NCBI GenBank assembly: GCA_036874045.1
Contig: CM072346.1
Location: 11,756,001 to 11,820,000 of the forward strand
Length of the DNA: 64,000 nt
Source of the DNA: Cymodocea nodosa
Taxonomy: Eukaryota > Streptophyta > Magnoliopsida > Alismatales > Cymodoceaceae
Direction of reading: 5' to 3'
Positions 12,525-25,200 of the stretch are shown here, one piece after another. The notes beneath the pieces are model-generated. The model saw only the letters and a program-made list of their open reading frames with translations. It did no database searches and was not told the origin of the DNA. The translations under genes and the position numbers were made by a program. Within the stretch, counting starts at the first letter, position 1. Each line of letters opens with the position of its first letter.

Positions 12525-12965
12525 GGAGGTGCCTAGGCAATAAAAGCCAACGCACCTGGGGGCCTAGGTGCCTAGGCAACAATTTGTTTAATATTTTATT
12601 TTTTAAAGTATATTATAATTATTATGTATAGATTTAAATCTATTCTTTCTCAAATAACATTTAAATACATAAATAATCCTATGATAACATCAAGATATTA
12701 AGTGTAATAATACTGATATGTATATTTCATTAATATATCTAATTATATATTTTAATAACTATGTATATTTTAAAATTATTCCATCAAAAAAATTATATTT
12801 AAGTTTTTTTGCAATAACAAATATTTTAAAACCATTAAAAACATAAATTTAATCAACTGACTGCAACCAAAAATTCAATCAATTGAAAATAAGGTGAGGC
12901 AAGCAACCAAGACGTGGTCAATTCACACCTTGGCCCTTAGGCACTCGCCTTAAAAAGCTTGTGTC
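12525..12965. repeat. Interspersed repeat with GCCTAGGC-rich inverted ends
   Basis: The left end carries GAGGTGCCTAGGC and again GGTGCCTAGGC. The right end carries TTAGGCACTCGCCTT, which is complementary in part. The interior is very AT-rich (12590-12860). This resembles widespread plant repeats with GGCGAGTGCCTAGG-like ends (MITE or SINE-like). No clear TSD was seen, so the class is open. Confidence 0.4.
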
Positions 12966-13150
12966 CACCACAGGGAACCTGAGACATATGGAAACGATCT
13001 TGCTAAATGGATAGAAAACACACCAGGGAAATTATGACCAACGACCATGTCCATAGTTCATTAGTTCCAAAAATACACGTAAATCATACAGTGAAATTAA
13101 GAGGATTAGAGATTTAGGATTTGTAAGTTTGCCAATAAATAACTGTTTAC

Positions 13151-13260
13151 CTCTCAATAATATCAAGCAAAGTGCTTCTCAAACTTGAATCTGAATACAG
13201 GGTAACACCGTTGTCAGAAACAGCATACGGCATGGAAAGAAGAGAGTCAAGACAGAGCCA
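13151..13260 (-). CDS. TARBP1-like exon 15 (last exon seen)
   Basis: 110 bp. Acceptor TTTTGCAG|TGGCTC, donor GAGAG|GTAAAC, phase 0 to 2. Encodes WLCLDSLLSMPYAVSDNG. The good donor implies more exons downstream (left), but I found none in 1-13150. Confidence 0.7.
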
Positions 13261-16200
13261 CTGCAAAATACAGGAATTTCCTCTAAAATTGAAGAAGTAC
13301 AACCTACTAAAAGTAGGAGCCAACTAAAAATTCTCATACGAAAGGTACCAAATAGCAGAGATATCCTTCATTAAAAAAGAAGATATCACATACCTTCCAA
13401 TTCAACAACACAGCACGTCGGCTACGTGTAAGCAGTCCATTTTCCAAAATATCAGTAATACTTCTTAGAAAATCAAGTAACAAATGGTCCAACAAGGGTT
13501 TACCCTCTTCGGTTGGATATAATGATTTGTTATAATCCCTTAAAATACTACAACCCAGTGGAGAGAGAGCAGATGACAATGCCGTGAAAACTGATACCAA
13601 AGCCTCATAAGCAGCCAGGCGAATTTCAGACCCTGACTACTCAGATAAATATCATAAATTGCAGATTAGACAATTCAGTATAAACTGCCTGTAACATATA
13701 AAACTAAAGAATGAAATGGCTAATTTGAAAAACAACTAATGAAGAAAAAATAATGCATTTATGTTCAAAAAAGAAGGTACCTCAGTATGATAACATGGAG
13801 AAAGGATAACCATTGAAGAGAACTTCAACAAAAAAATAAAAATTGACTTGTAGTTGTAGCAATGCTTTTCTGCTATCCACGTAAACCAAGAAAATACACC
13901 AGCAATGCATTTTATTGAGATAATCTGTTCAAAATGATAGGTCAATAATAGAAACATAACATTTGTTCAGGTAATAACAGAACACAGATAAAATTAATGG
14001 TACAAAATACCAAAATAAAGGATAGCAAATACTCCTGAAATGAAATTGATCTGCACGTATAATAAAACACCCAAATGGTATAACAAATTTTGCCAAGACT
14101 AAAACTCGAGCAACTCAAGAACAAAGATTTTGTTCAAATCCAGGTAACAACCATATGTTATAAACTGCTACAGAACTTGGCTGCTTCCTATGTCATCACA
14201 ATGATGTTGTGAAATTTACAATGTCAAGTGTAACAGTCGTGTGTAGAGATGAATTTATACAATCCACTTCCAAGACATGTGAAGATAAAGAATGGGGAGG
14301 AGTTAATAATCCAACTGGTTGAATATGGTTGGTTGAAACCTAAATTTTGCAATGGGTGTTATAAGATTTGGCACATTGATGACGTTTGCAGAAGGAACAC
14401 TACTCAGGAGGGGAATTGGCAGACTTCCGTTGGAGAAAACGTAAGAAATCAAAGTCATTCTGGAACTTGTGGGGAAGGAAGTCAGTGACAGAAAAGATAG
14501 GTGTCAGCACCTTCAGCTTCAGCAACCATCAAAATCAAGTCAAGGTGAATGGATTCCAGTCAGGAGGAAATACCCAAGGAGGGTGTAAGGAACTAATCTA
14601 ACACAATAGTAAGAAAATGCACATATAAACAAGCATCACACAAGAGGACAAATAAATTTACATGGTTCACCATTAGGGCTACTCCACGAGTGGGCAGTGG
14701 ACAGATATTTCACTATCAGAGATGCAGAATTACAGAGTATAGATGAAGGAGAAAACACCTTTTACAGATTTCAGAAAAACACACTTTCTACGACCCCTCA
14801 GCACCCCTTTATATAGAATAGAATAGGTGCCAATGAAGGGTCAAAAACTAACATGAGTTTCCAATAAAGAGTAACTGATGTTACTATTAAATACTGCATA
14901 ACTGCAGGATGTTTCAGATCTGTTTTAAACAGAGTAACATCCAAACATTTCAAATTCTGTCCTTTAATACAGAATTCAAGTCACATTAACAATTCTCCAC
15001 CTTGACTTGAATTCTCTACCCCACCAGCCCCACATTTAGGGCTATTGATTACTGTAAGCATTGAGCAAGTCTAGACAATGCAGAAACTTGCCCTTTATAA
15101 CAGCTTTTGTGAACATATCAGTTGGATTATCCTCTAGTCTGATTTTCAGAATTTTAATTCTATTTTCAGTTCTAAGGAAATGAAATCTAACATTAATATA
15201 TTTAGTTCGATCATGATGTACCTAATCTTTTGCTAAACAAATTGCACTTAGACTATTACAAAATATTGTAATCTGTTGTTGTAATCCTAGGTCACTAATT
15301 AGACCTTTTAACCAAATTCCTTCCTTAACAGCCTCTGTCATAGCCATGTATTTTGATTCTGAGGTTGACAGTAAAACAATCAGTTGGAGAGTTGCCTTCC
15401 AGCTAACAACTTCTATTGCTTCAAAATAGGTTGATGGTTCTTCAGATTCCACCCGTTCAGTTACATAAAGTACACAAGCAACCATACCTTCAAAACCAAA
15501 CCTATTTGGTTGACGAGCTTTCCTCCTTGGTCTATCAATTGCAACACTTCTGAACAATTCACGAGGCTGCTCTTGCTTTTCATCAACCTGTAGATCACTG
15601 TCACGATATGTAGAGTCAACATTTCTTGGAGAAACTTCAAATTCAACCTGCTCCACCTATTCATTGTCAATTTGTGACCTGTTGATACTAGTATTCAGAA
15701 TAGAATTTTCATCAAATATCACACTTCTGCTCAGAATAACCTTTTAATTTAAAGGATCCCAAATTCTATATCCCTTGACATCGATACCATATCCAATAAA
15801 GATACCTTTCTTTGCCCTTGGATCTAATTTCCCTTCACTAACATGATAGTAAGCAGTACAACCAAATATTCTATAATTAGAATAGTTTACAAGTTTTCCA
15901 AACCATACGTTAACAGGAATCATGTTATTAATTGCACTAGAAGGGTTGTGATTGACCAAAAAACAGGTTGTATGTATTGCTTCTCCCCAAAACCTTTTCT
16001 CAAAACCAAAATTTGAGAGCATACACCTGACCTTCTCTAACAATGTGTGATTCATCCTCTCAACAATGTCATTTTACCAAGGTGAATCCTAGACAGTCTT
16101 GTGATGTGCAATTCCAGCTTCTCTACAAAAGACATTCAACTCATTTGAGTAGAATCAAGACCATTATCAATCCTGAATCTCTTCAACTTCCTTTCAATCT

Positions 16201-19200
16201 AATTTTCCAACGTTTTCTTCCAATCTTTGAAATTCTTAAATGCCTCATTCGTAAATTTCATCAAGAAAATCCAAGTCATTTTAGAAAAATCATCAATAAT
16301 TGAAAAAAAGTACCTTGATCCTCCCAAAGTTTCAAGTCGAGATGATCTCCAACAATCAGCATATACATAGTCTAATGTCTTCTTGGTTGTATATTCTACC
16401 TTCCCAAAATGAACCCTGTGTTGTTTACCAAAAATACAGTGTTCACAAAAATCCAAATTAGTCAATTTATCACCATTTAAGAGTCCCCTCTTACTAAGGG
16501 TTGTTAAGCCTTTTTCACTCAAGTGTACAAAGGCACATATGCCATAGTTTTGTCTGTTAAGACAAATCTGAAGATGCAACAGCAACAGTTCCTTGTACTG
16601 TAGAACCTTGTAGAACATATAAAGAGCCATTTTTTACTCCTTCCATAACCATCAAGGCTCCCTTAGAAACTTCCAATATTCCTCCACCACCACAAAATCG
16701 ATAGCCCTTGTAATTAAGTGTCATCAAGGATATTAGATTCTTTCCCAATTAAGGCACATGTCGAATATCATGTAACATTATAATTGCTCCATCATACATC
16801 TTGAGCTAAATAGTCCCAACGCCAATAGTCTTGCAAACATTATTGTTTGCCATGTAGACATCACCTCCATCACATTCTTTATAAGTGGTAAACCACTCCT
16901 TTATGGGACACATGTGATAAGATGCACCAGAATCTAAAATCCAACATTCAGAAGAATACTTACAATCAGTGACTATAAAAGCCAAATCTAGTTCAGATGA
17001 AGATTCCCCTTGTGTGGCAACAATAACTAGTTTCTTTTTCTTTTTCTTAGGGCATTTAGCTTTCCAATAGCCTAGTTCTTTACAATAGTTACAGACATCC
17101 TTCAGATTAGGGTATTTACCCTTAGATTTATTTCACCAGCTAGGTTTCTTATCATTCTTATCATGGCAGTCACGATTACTGGTAGCAATAAAACTTGAGG
17201 ATGTAGCATCTTCACTAGAATTAGATGTCAGATGACGAAGCTATCGAGTATGCAAACTTGACCTGCCTCTATAGGGTAATTGAATCCTTACCAATGACAA
17301 AAGACTAAACAAAGTTTTCATATGAGTCGGGAGGAGAAACGAGCAATAAAAGTGTTGCAACCTCATCTTCTATTTTTACTTCAATGTTTATCAATTCCAT
17401 CAAAATAGTATTTAACTGAACTAAATGTTCCTTAAGGAGCGCATACCTTCATTCGAAGAGAGAACAATCTTTGCTTCAAGTGCAATTTGTTTGTCAATGA
17501 CTTAGTCATGTATAAACTTTCTAGTTTTGCTCATAATCCTTTCACAGTTTCTTCATCAGCAACTTCTACTGTTACTTCAATCGCAAGACAAAGTAAAATG
17601 GCAAAGTGGACTTTCTCATTTTGCACAGCAAACTCAACCTTGTCCAAATCTTCAAGTGGTGGCTACACCAAAGGCATCCATATTCCTTGTTGCTTCAATA
17701 GAGCCTTCATCTTGATTTACCACAAGCTAAAACTATTTCTGCCTATGAATTTACTGTTCTTGAATCTATGTGATGACATTTTCCTATATGTGAAAGAGTT
17801 TCAATTCCAACCTGACTCTAATACCAATTTGTAAGGAACTAATCTAACACAATAATAAGAAAATGCATATATAAACAAGCATCACACAAGAGGACAAACA
17901 AATTTATGTGGTTCACCACTAGGGCCACTCCATAGGTGGCCAGTAAACAGATTTTTCACTATCAAAGATACAAAATTACAAAGTACAGATAAAGGAGAAA
18001 ACACCTTCTACAAATTTCAGAAAAACACACTTCCTACAACCCCTTAACACATCTTTATATAGAATAAAATAGGTTCCAATAAAGGGTCAAAAATTGTCAT
18101 GAGATTCCAATAAATAGTTACTAATGTTACTATTAAATACTACATAACTACAGGACATTTTAGATCTTGTTTTAAACAGAGTAATGTTCAAACATTTCAA
18201 ATTCTGTCCTTTAAGGAGGGTTTGTGTCGTCCAAAAAGTTAGGAATTGAAAAGTTATAAATGTTTTCCTAACTTTCTAGGATTTGTGTCATACAAGAAAG
18301 TTGAGAATTTATTCTTAACCTTCCTACATATAAAAGGTCAAAGATTTCAAGCTTTTAAACTTCCCTCTATCTAAAAGTTGGGAAAGTACTATAGAAACTA
18401 TTCATGTTTAATTAATTATTTTATTATTTAAAATTAATTATAAGTAAAGTATATATTGTTAATATAATTAAAATATAATATATTAATATAATATATTGTT
18501 TTATTTAATTAAAATATTATATTATTTTAATTAAAATTACTTTAATTATTTAATAAAAAATATTGTAATATACTTTGTATAATATATTATTTTTTTAATT
18601 AAAATTACTTTGTATATACTTTAATATAATTAAAGTATATTAATATAATATATTGTTTTATTATTGTTAATATAATTAAAGTATATATTGCTAATAATTG
18701 TTATTTAACTAATTATTTAAATATTTTTTATTAATAATAAAATATTAATTATTTTATTATTGTTAATATTATTTAATTTTATTTTATAATATTAAAATCA
18801 TAAATATTATTTTATTTAATTAATATTATTATTTTATTATATAATATTATTTAATATATAATATTAAAATTTCAACAACCATATAATTTTCCTAACTTTC
18901 CATAACAACACAAATAACTTCAAATTTTACTTTTCGACTTTTTGATTTTTAATTTTTCTAACTTTTTACTTTTTGACTTTTCTAACTTTTTAAGTAGTAC
19001 GCGCAAATGGATCCTTAATACAGAATTCAAGTCACACTAACAAAGGAGGATCCATATTTTCTAAAAAGGAGGGAATATGAAGGTCAAACAGTATGTCAAA
19101 GGTTTAATTAAGGATAATAAAGTCAGTTGGTGGTTATTCTTGAACCTTTTCTTAAGGCTGACAAGGCCAGTGACATGGCTGATTTCTTTGACATCGCAAA

Positions 19201-22200
19201 TTGGTAAGTTAATATAGGAAATGACAAAATTTGGTTGTTCTAGTACAGCATATTGGCAATTTAGATAATGATGATTGTTGGGCAATCGACCTCCCATTGG
19301 TTGAAAGCTAATAATGGTAGCAGTTTTTTGTTCACTACAATTTATGTCTCATGCAGGTTGACGGACAGGAGACTTCTATGGGATGAGTTGGCTGATGTCA
19401 TGAAAGCTTATGCTGGAAAGAGAAGAAGGGTAAATATTTTCATCAGGTTCTTAAGAAGATAAGAAAGGTAAATATTTTTGAAAACATGCTTAGAAGTAGA
19501 AGGTTCAATAATTCTTGCAAGGAAGGTGCTTCTTACAGAAACTCCATGCTTCTTGGAAGATCTTCTTGACAACATCCCTGATTTGATTTCTGAGTATAAC
19601 AATTATATCTATGTGGTCCCTGATGAATGTGAAATTAGGAATGCGATTTTTTCTATGAAGCAAGAACATGCCCTAGGTCTGAATGGTTTTTCTACCAAAT
19701 TTTTTCAACATTGTTGGGCTGTGGCTGGTGAGGACATGGTTGTTGCCATCCACAAGATCTTTCATGGAAGAAAGCTTGATAGAGCCCGGAGATTATAGAG
19801 AAGGCAAAGGAAAAAAGAAAACGAAAATAAGGGAAGAGAGAAGAAAAAATAAAAAAATTTATTACATAAAAAATTAAACTTTCAAGAATATGACGATATT
19901 TATACTTAGCAACGTTATTCTATTGAGAGGTATAAAGGCAGGTGGTTTGACAAATAATTCCATTAGTAGAGCAAAATGTTTGAAATTCAGCCTACATGAA
20001 TTTAAGGGCATTATCAATACGTAAAGTTTTAGGACACAACCAAAACTGATTTTGTATTTCAACAATAAGGTTTATGAATACATCTAAGACACCATAACAA
20101 TCTTTGAGAAGATAGACCCAAAACACACGAGAGTAATCATCAACAAATACAACATAATACTTATGACCACAACTAGAGACAACCCTACTCGAACCCCAAA
20201 TGTCACAATGTATAAGGTCGAAACTAGCAATAGAAGAAGCCAAACACAACTGTTTGAAGGTGGTGTGTGTGTGCTTCCAAAGCTGATAGGACTCACACTT
20301 GAAAGAGGAAAGAGACAACCACAAAGGAGCTTGACGAAGCTTCTAAAATGATGAATGGCCCAAATGACAGTACCACAAAAGAGAGGAGTCTATACTCGAT
20401 AGACAAGCAACCAAGCCATGAGGAACATAATCACAAACCAACAAGTAAGCTTTACAAGAGTTCTACCTATGCCTCAAACCAATCCTCCACCCTACCTAAA
20501 AGTCTTAAAAAGTCATGGGAAAAGGAAAAAAAAGTGGTTAAGCATTATAGCTAAACAGTAAGGGCACTAATAGATAAAGGGTTGAAGGAAAAATCAAGGG
20601 CATAAATGATGTCATTGAGTTGTATCTAAGAGGAGACTTAAACCTCTCCCTTGCCAGATATAGGACAAGAACAACCAACAACAATGGTTATGGTGGATGC
20701 ATCAGGAACAATGAAAAGTCTAGTAAAAAGGTTGGGGATACCTGAAACATAGGATGAAACGTTGGAATCTATGTTCCAAGAATCATCACTGGTAGTGAAT
20801 AGGGCAATATCAGTACCTAGATGAGAGGAGGAAGTGTAGGCACTCATAGTAGTGGGAGTGGATCCTTGTGACTAAAGGAGAAGCATATAGTCCACTTGTG
20901 AAATGGCAATAGTGTTGCCCACCAAGGAAGTAGCAAGAGCAATAGTTATATCAACACTAAGGTTGGCAAACTAAGGCTTCAAATGAGGAAACTTGTTCTA
21001 ACATTTCTCCAAGTGATGACCAATTTTGCCACACCATTGACATTTGGGACATGGACAGTCACCTCGACCACCACCATGTCCAAGACCTCAACCACCAGAG
21101 GCCACTAAAGTTGATTGATCAAAGACAATGGGTGTAGGAGTCATAGGAGCCCTAATAGTAATGCAAAGGGCCTAAGAAAAGGCCTCTTCCAAGTTGGGGG
21201 TCTTCTCAACTTTGAAAATAGACCCACAAATCTAAGAATAGGTGGTAGGATTGAGATTGGCATGGTAGATGGCAATAGCTAATTCCTTACGGTACCTCTA
21301 AAAGGAAAGGATGTCGGCAATAGGCGATTGATATATGTCGAACTCATTGATGAGCCCACGTAGTGTCGTATAATTCTCTTGACAAGTGCAATCACCTTGC
21401 TGAAGCTAAAACAATTGTTCATAAATAGAGAAGACCTTGAAGACATTCTTGTCATATCCATAAATCTAGTGAAGATTGTCCTATATAGCCTTGGCCGATC
21501 ACAACATGAAGACTCCACGAGCAATCATGGGTTCCATGCTAGAGAGCATCCAAAAGACGATTGCTACATCGTCGACGTACCAATCCTAATAGCTAGCTTC
21601 CTTAACATCAAGTGGAGGAAGCGTCAGATGATGCTCACAGCAATGGGCAATAACCACCATTTTGAAGGTCAGAGTCTAAAGAAGACAATTGGAGCCGTTG
21701 AGTTTTTCTGAAACCTTTGATAAGCTACAAATGAGATAGTCGAATCGAGAGCCAAAAGTCTCCATCAAACCAGACAGAACAACAACGGAAACCCTAGTCG
21801 CTAAAGAAGAGGCAGAAGCTAACGACATACCTTGGTTGACTAAAGAAGAGAGGTAGTAGAGACATTAGCCGACTTAGGAGGGGGACGTGGTTACCTCAAG
21901 GAGACCATAGTCAGCATCGGCAACCAAGTGTCAACTGTAGGGAGAGGAAGGGTGGAAGGCACAGCCAGACATGGGCGAGAGATGCAGGTGGATGAAGCGA
22001 TTGAGCACATGCAAGCTAAGCGGCCAGACGCATGCGAGTAGAGCAGTCAAATGCATCTTTCGATTAGACATGGGCAGGCGAGAGGGCACAATAAGGGAAA
22101 AAAACCTAAAGCTCTAATACCATGTTGAAGGGAGAAGTGGAATTGAATTCTTGCTATTTCTTTTTAGAAGAAAGAGAGATACAAGTACATACAACCCAAG

Positions 22201-25200
22201 AGGGATCCATTTAGACTCTAAATGGATCTAGACATACATAAATGGATCTAACAAGTATTAATGAAAATATTTTAAATGAAAGAAAATCTAGATTAAATGA
22301 TGATATTCTTGAAATTTTAATGTATGTGAAAAAAATGGGAGTTTACTTGACATTGTGTAAAAGAACAATATAAAGATTGGATGGATGATTTTATAAACAT
22401 GAAAATTTGAATTTGAATGTAAATAAGTAATGTAATTTTTATGGAAATGTAATTTTTTAAAATATAATTTTTTTCATCTTATCAATTATCATTATGTAAT
22501 ATGAAATTTCTTTAATAAATCATAAATGAAACAAATGATCTATTTTTTGTAATATCATTTAGTGATTTTTTATGTCATTAATATTTCATAATTTCATATC
22601 ATTATCTCATTTAATCTACTTCAATCACTCCAACCTTCCCTTGTTGCCCATCCCTAACTATATGACATGATGACACCCCACCCTTGCATCCACCCCTCAT
22701 TTTAGTTGTTGACTCCACCACTTACTCATCTGTTGCCCTCACCCCACTTGCAACCCACAAACTCCATTCGCTCATTGCTCCATGCAATCAAGCCCCGTCA
22801 CCCCATGCACAGTTTAAGATTTTGACTACTAACATGGCTTGCCCAATTGCTTGTCTCCCTACCCACCACCTATTGCCTTGTCATGTGCTAGTCAATCAAC
22901 ACTAGACAGATGCCAACCAACCCTACTCATGCCCTATTGCTCTCACATAGTCACATGATTGACTGCATTGCTACTTGCCCTAACTACTCTATTGGTCTAC
23001 CCACTTCACACACATGCTACCTAGTAGCCCACCCAAACCTCTCACTGTCCAGTTGACCTATCAATGCTCCACCTACCTACGTTAATATAGTCAAACCATG
23101 CTGATCAATGGCACAACCTAGACAAGCTCATGCCTACAAGCCATGCTTTGGCCACTACCATTGGAGTTAGGCATGGCTCTACCCAACATAAACAATGCTC
23201 AAATCATGTCTAATTAACACAACTTATTGACACCTATAGTTTTGATACCATATAAGAATACAAGAAAAGCAAAAAAGGAATAATCTCATTAGTAAACATA
23301 AGTTTCTATATATAGTGATTACATAGGATGGACAAACATATCTTAAGTAATATGGGACTAAACTCACAATATCCATATAATCCTAATCCATTATTACTCT
23401 AACAACAACGATATAAATAGCCCTATACTAGTGGCACAAGGATTTTCCTATAAAGGAAAGGCTTCAAGAGATTTTTACACTGTCATACAAAGAATCCAAG
23501 ACAATAACAAAAATAAATGGATCAACCTTGAAAAATGAAAAACATAAGAAACATACCGCTTGCAGCACAAATGTAGTTGTAGAAGAAGATAACCTTCGCT
23601 GAGAAGGTCCCCCAAGTCTTCCTTTGATGGAACTAGGTAATTTCCCATCATCATGCACAGGGTTAGACCAAAATATGTTACAAGTTAACTTTGCAAACTG
23701 CATGAGCTCCTCCTGTGGCAATTAAAGTATGTTTAGCATTTATCTATACATGAATGTAGACAAAATCAACATCAGAATGAAGCATCTCTTATTCCTTACA
23801 GAAATGCTAAGAAAGGCAGTTAGGAACTTCTCATAGACATTGACAACTGCTTGAGAAGATAATTGTCCAAGTATACCTACTGCACCTAGACTTTTTTGAG
23901 TGATTTTGGCACAGCAAGATGATTTCTTCACACTATACTGCAATTCTTCGATCAACCCTATTATAAGGATGAGAAACTTGACAGGACTTGAAGCCAGATT
24001 AGCGTCATAACTACAAATGTTGGTGCCAAAGTTCTTTAAAAACTGCAATGTCACAAAAAAATAAAGCAATTAAAACAATAAATATCAACATTGACATTAA
24101 AATAAATGAAAAAGAAGATTGTTTCTAAAGAAACTAGTGACTCTGACAGTAAGCCAAATCCTGGAGCTCGTATCACTATCATTAACTATGATTATTCTAA
24201 ATGACAAAAGAGGAAATGTTGAATTCAATGCCCATATGAGTAGTTAAATTTTCATACAATATAAAAAGTCATATAAACAGAACTAGCATAAAAATCAAAG
24301 TTAAGGAGTGCAGCTAAGTCAGCTAAAAATTTAGGACAGAACAGGAGGTTAGCATAACATAAGGCAAAGCTGCTAAAAATGAAGTCATATTGCAAGAATT
24401 AATGACTAAATAACTACTTGCATTTCAATAGACCGTAAATAAATGATGTGATCAACCAAATAAATGGAGAAAAAATATTCATGCTATTGACCCCACGGTA
24501 AAATTATTGTACTAGTGACCCTACATGGTGAAAATACTGTATTGATTGATTGATTGTTGTATTTTCTTGAACCAAAAAGAAGAAAGAATTATACCATAAA
24601 TATTTGCTCCAAATGATGAGCCCTTGTGATTATAAGAAAGAGTGCCCTGGCCCACCTTTGTGTCTCAAGCAACCATGCATTTATATCATCATCGTCAAAA
24701 GAAAGTGAATGATGAGAAAAATGTTGATGCACCACAAACGTATCTGGAAAACAACAAAGGTTTCGTACAACACCTTCACTGTTATCAGAGTCCACTGCAC
24801 CATTTTTCCCGCTCTTAGAAAGCCACTCTTGTACTTTACTTCGCAATGGACCTTAGCACATCAAAAGAATTTCAGGATCAAAAAATTTCAAATACTACAA
24901 CTAGTAAAGTTAATTACACAGAATCTAACTCCCTATTTAAAATTGGTTTAATTTAATTTTGCATTTAATCTCATAATACTTAACCAAACAATCCCAATTT
25001 TCATATATTGTTATATTTAGTGCTTGCATGGTTTGAATTACAAAAATTAATGCATAAGAAAACAACCAAAATTTTTGGGATGCCTACAAAGCATGGCACA
25101 TAGGTGGCCAACACAGTTCAGCTCGTAGTCATGGCAATTTCACACCACAAAGACAGTGCAAAAATTACATGGAATTTGTATAACATCTGCATTCTCCTTT

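Larger units (their letters stand above)
14584..19042 (-). mobile_element. Copia element with both LTRs, inserted in the LINE
   Basis: LTR A (14584-14991, 408 bp) and LTR B (17830-18214 plus 19019-19042, 409 bp net) both begin TGTAAGGAAC and end TAACA. On minus the order is LTR B, PBS, gag, protease, integrase, residual RNase H, polypurine tract, LTR A. LTR B is interrupted by an 800-bp MITE. The flanks share AAGGAGG (left 14576-14582, right 19043-19049), but the left copy is one base away from the LTR, so it is not a clean 5-bp TSD. Most of RT is deleted. Confidence 0.8.
17830..19042 (-). repeat. 5' LTR of the intronic copia, split by a MITE
   Basis: It matches LTR A up to 18214 (…CTGTCCTTTAA) and resumes at 19015-19042 (TTAATACAGAATTCAAGTCA…). 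Without the insertion it is 409 bp. The PBS lies at 17812-17828 (minus TTGGTATTAGAGTC). Confidence 0.8.

Noticed and set aside
22684..22905. Pro/His/Leu-rich plus-strand ORF
   Set aside because: C-rich composition of a probable non-autonomous LTR interior. No domain or codon bias.
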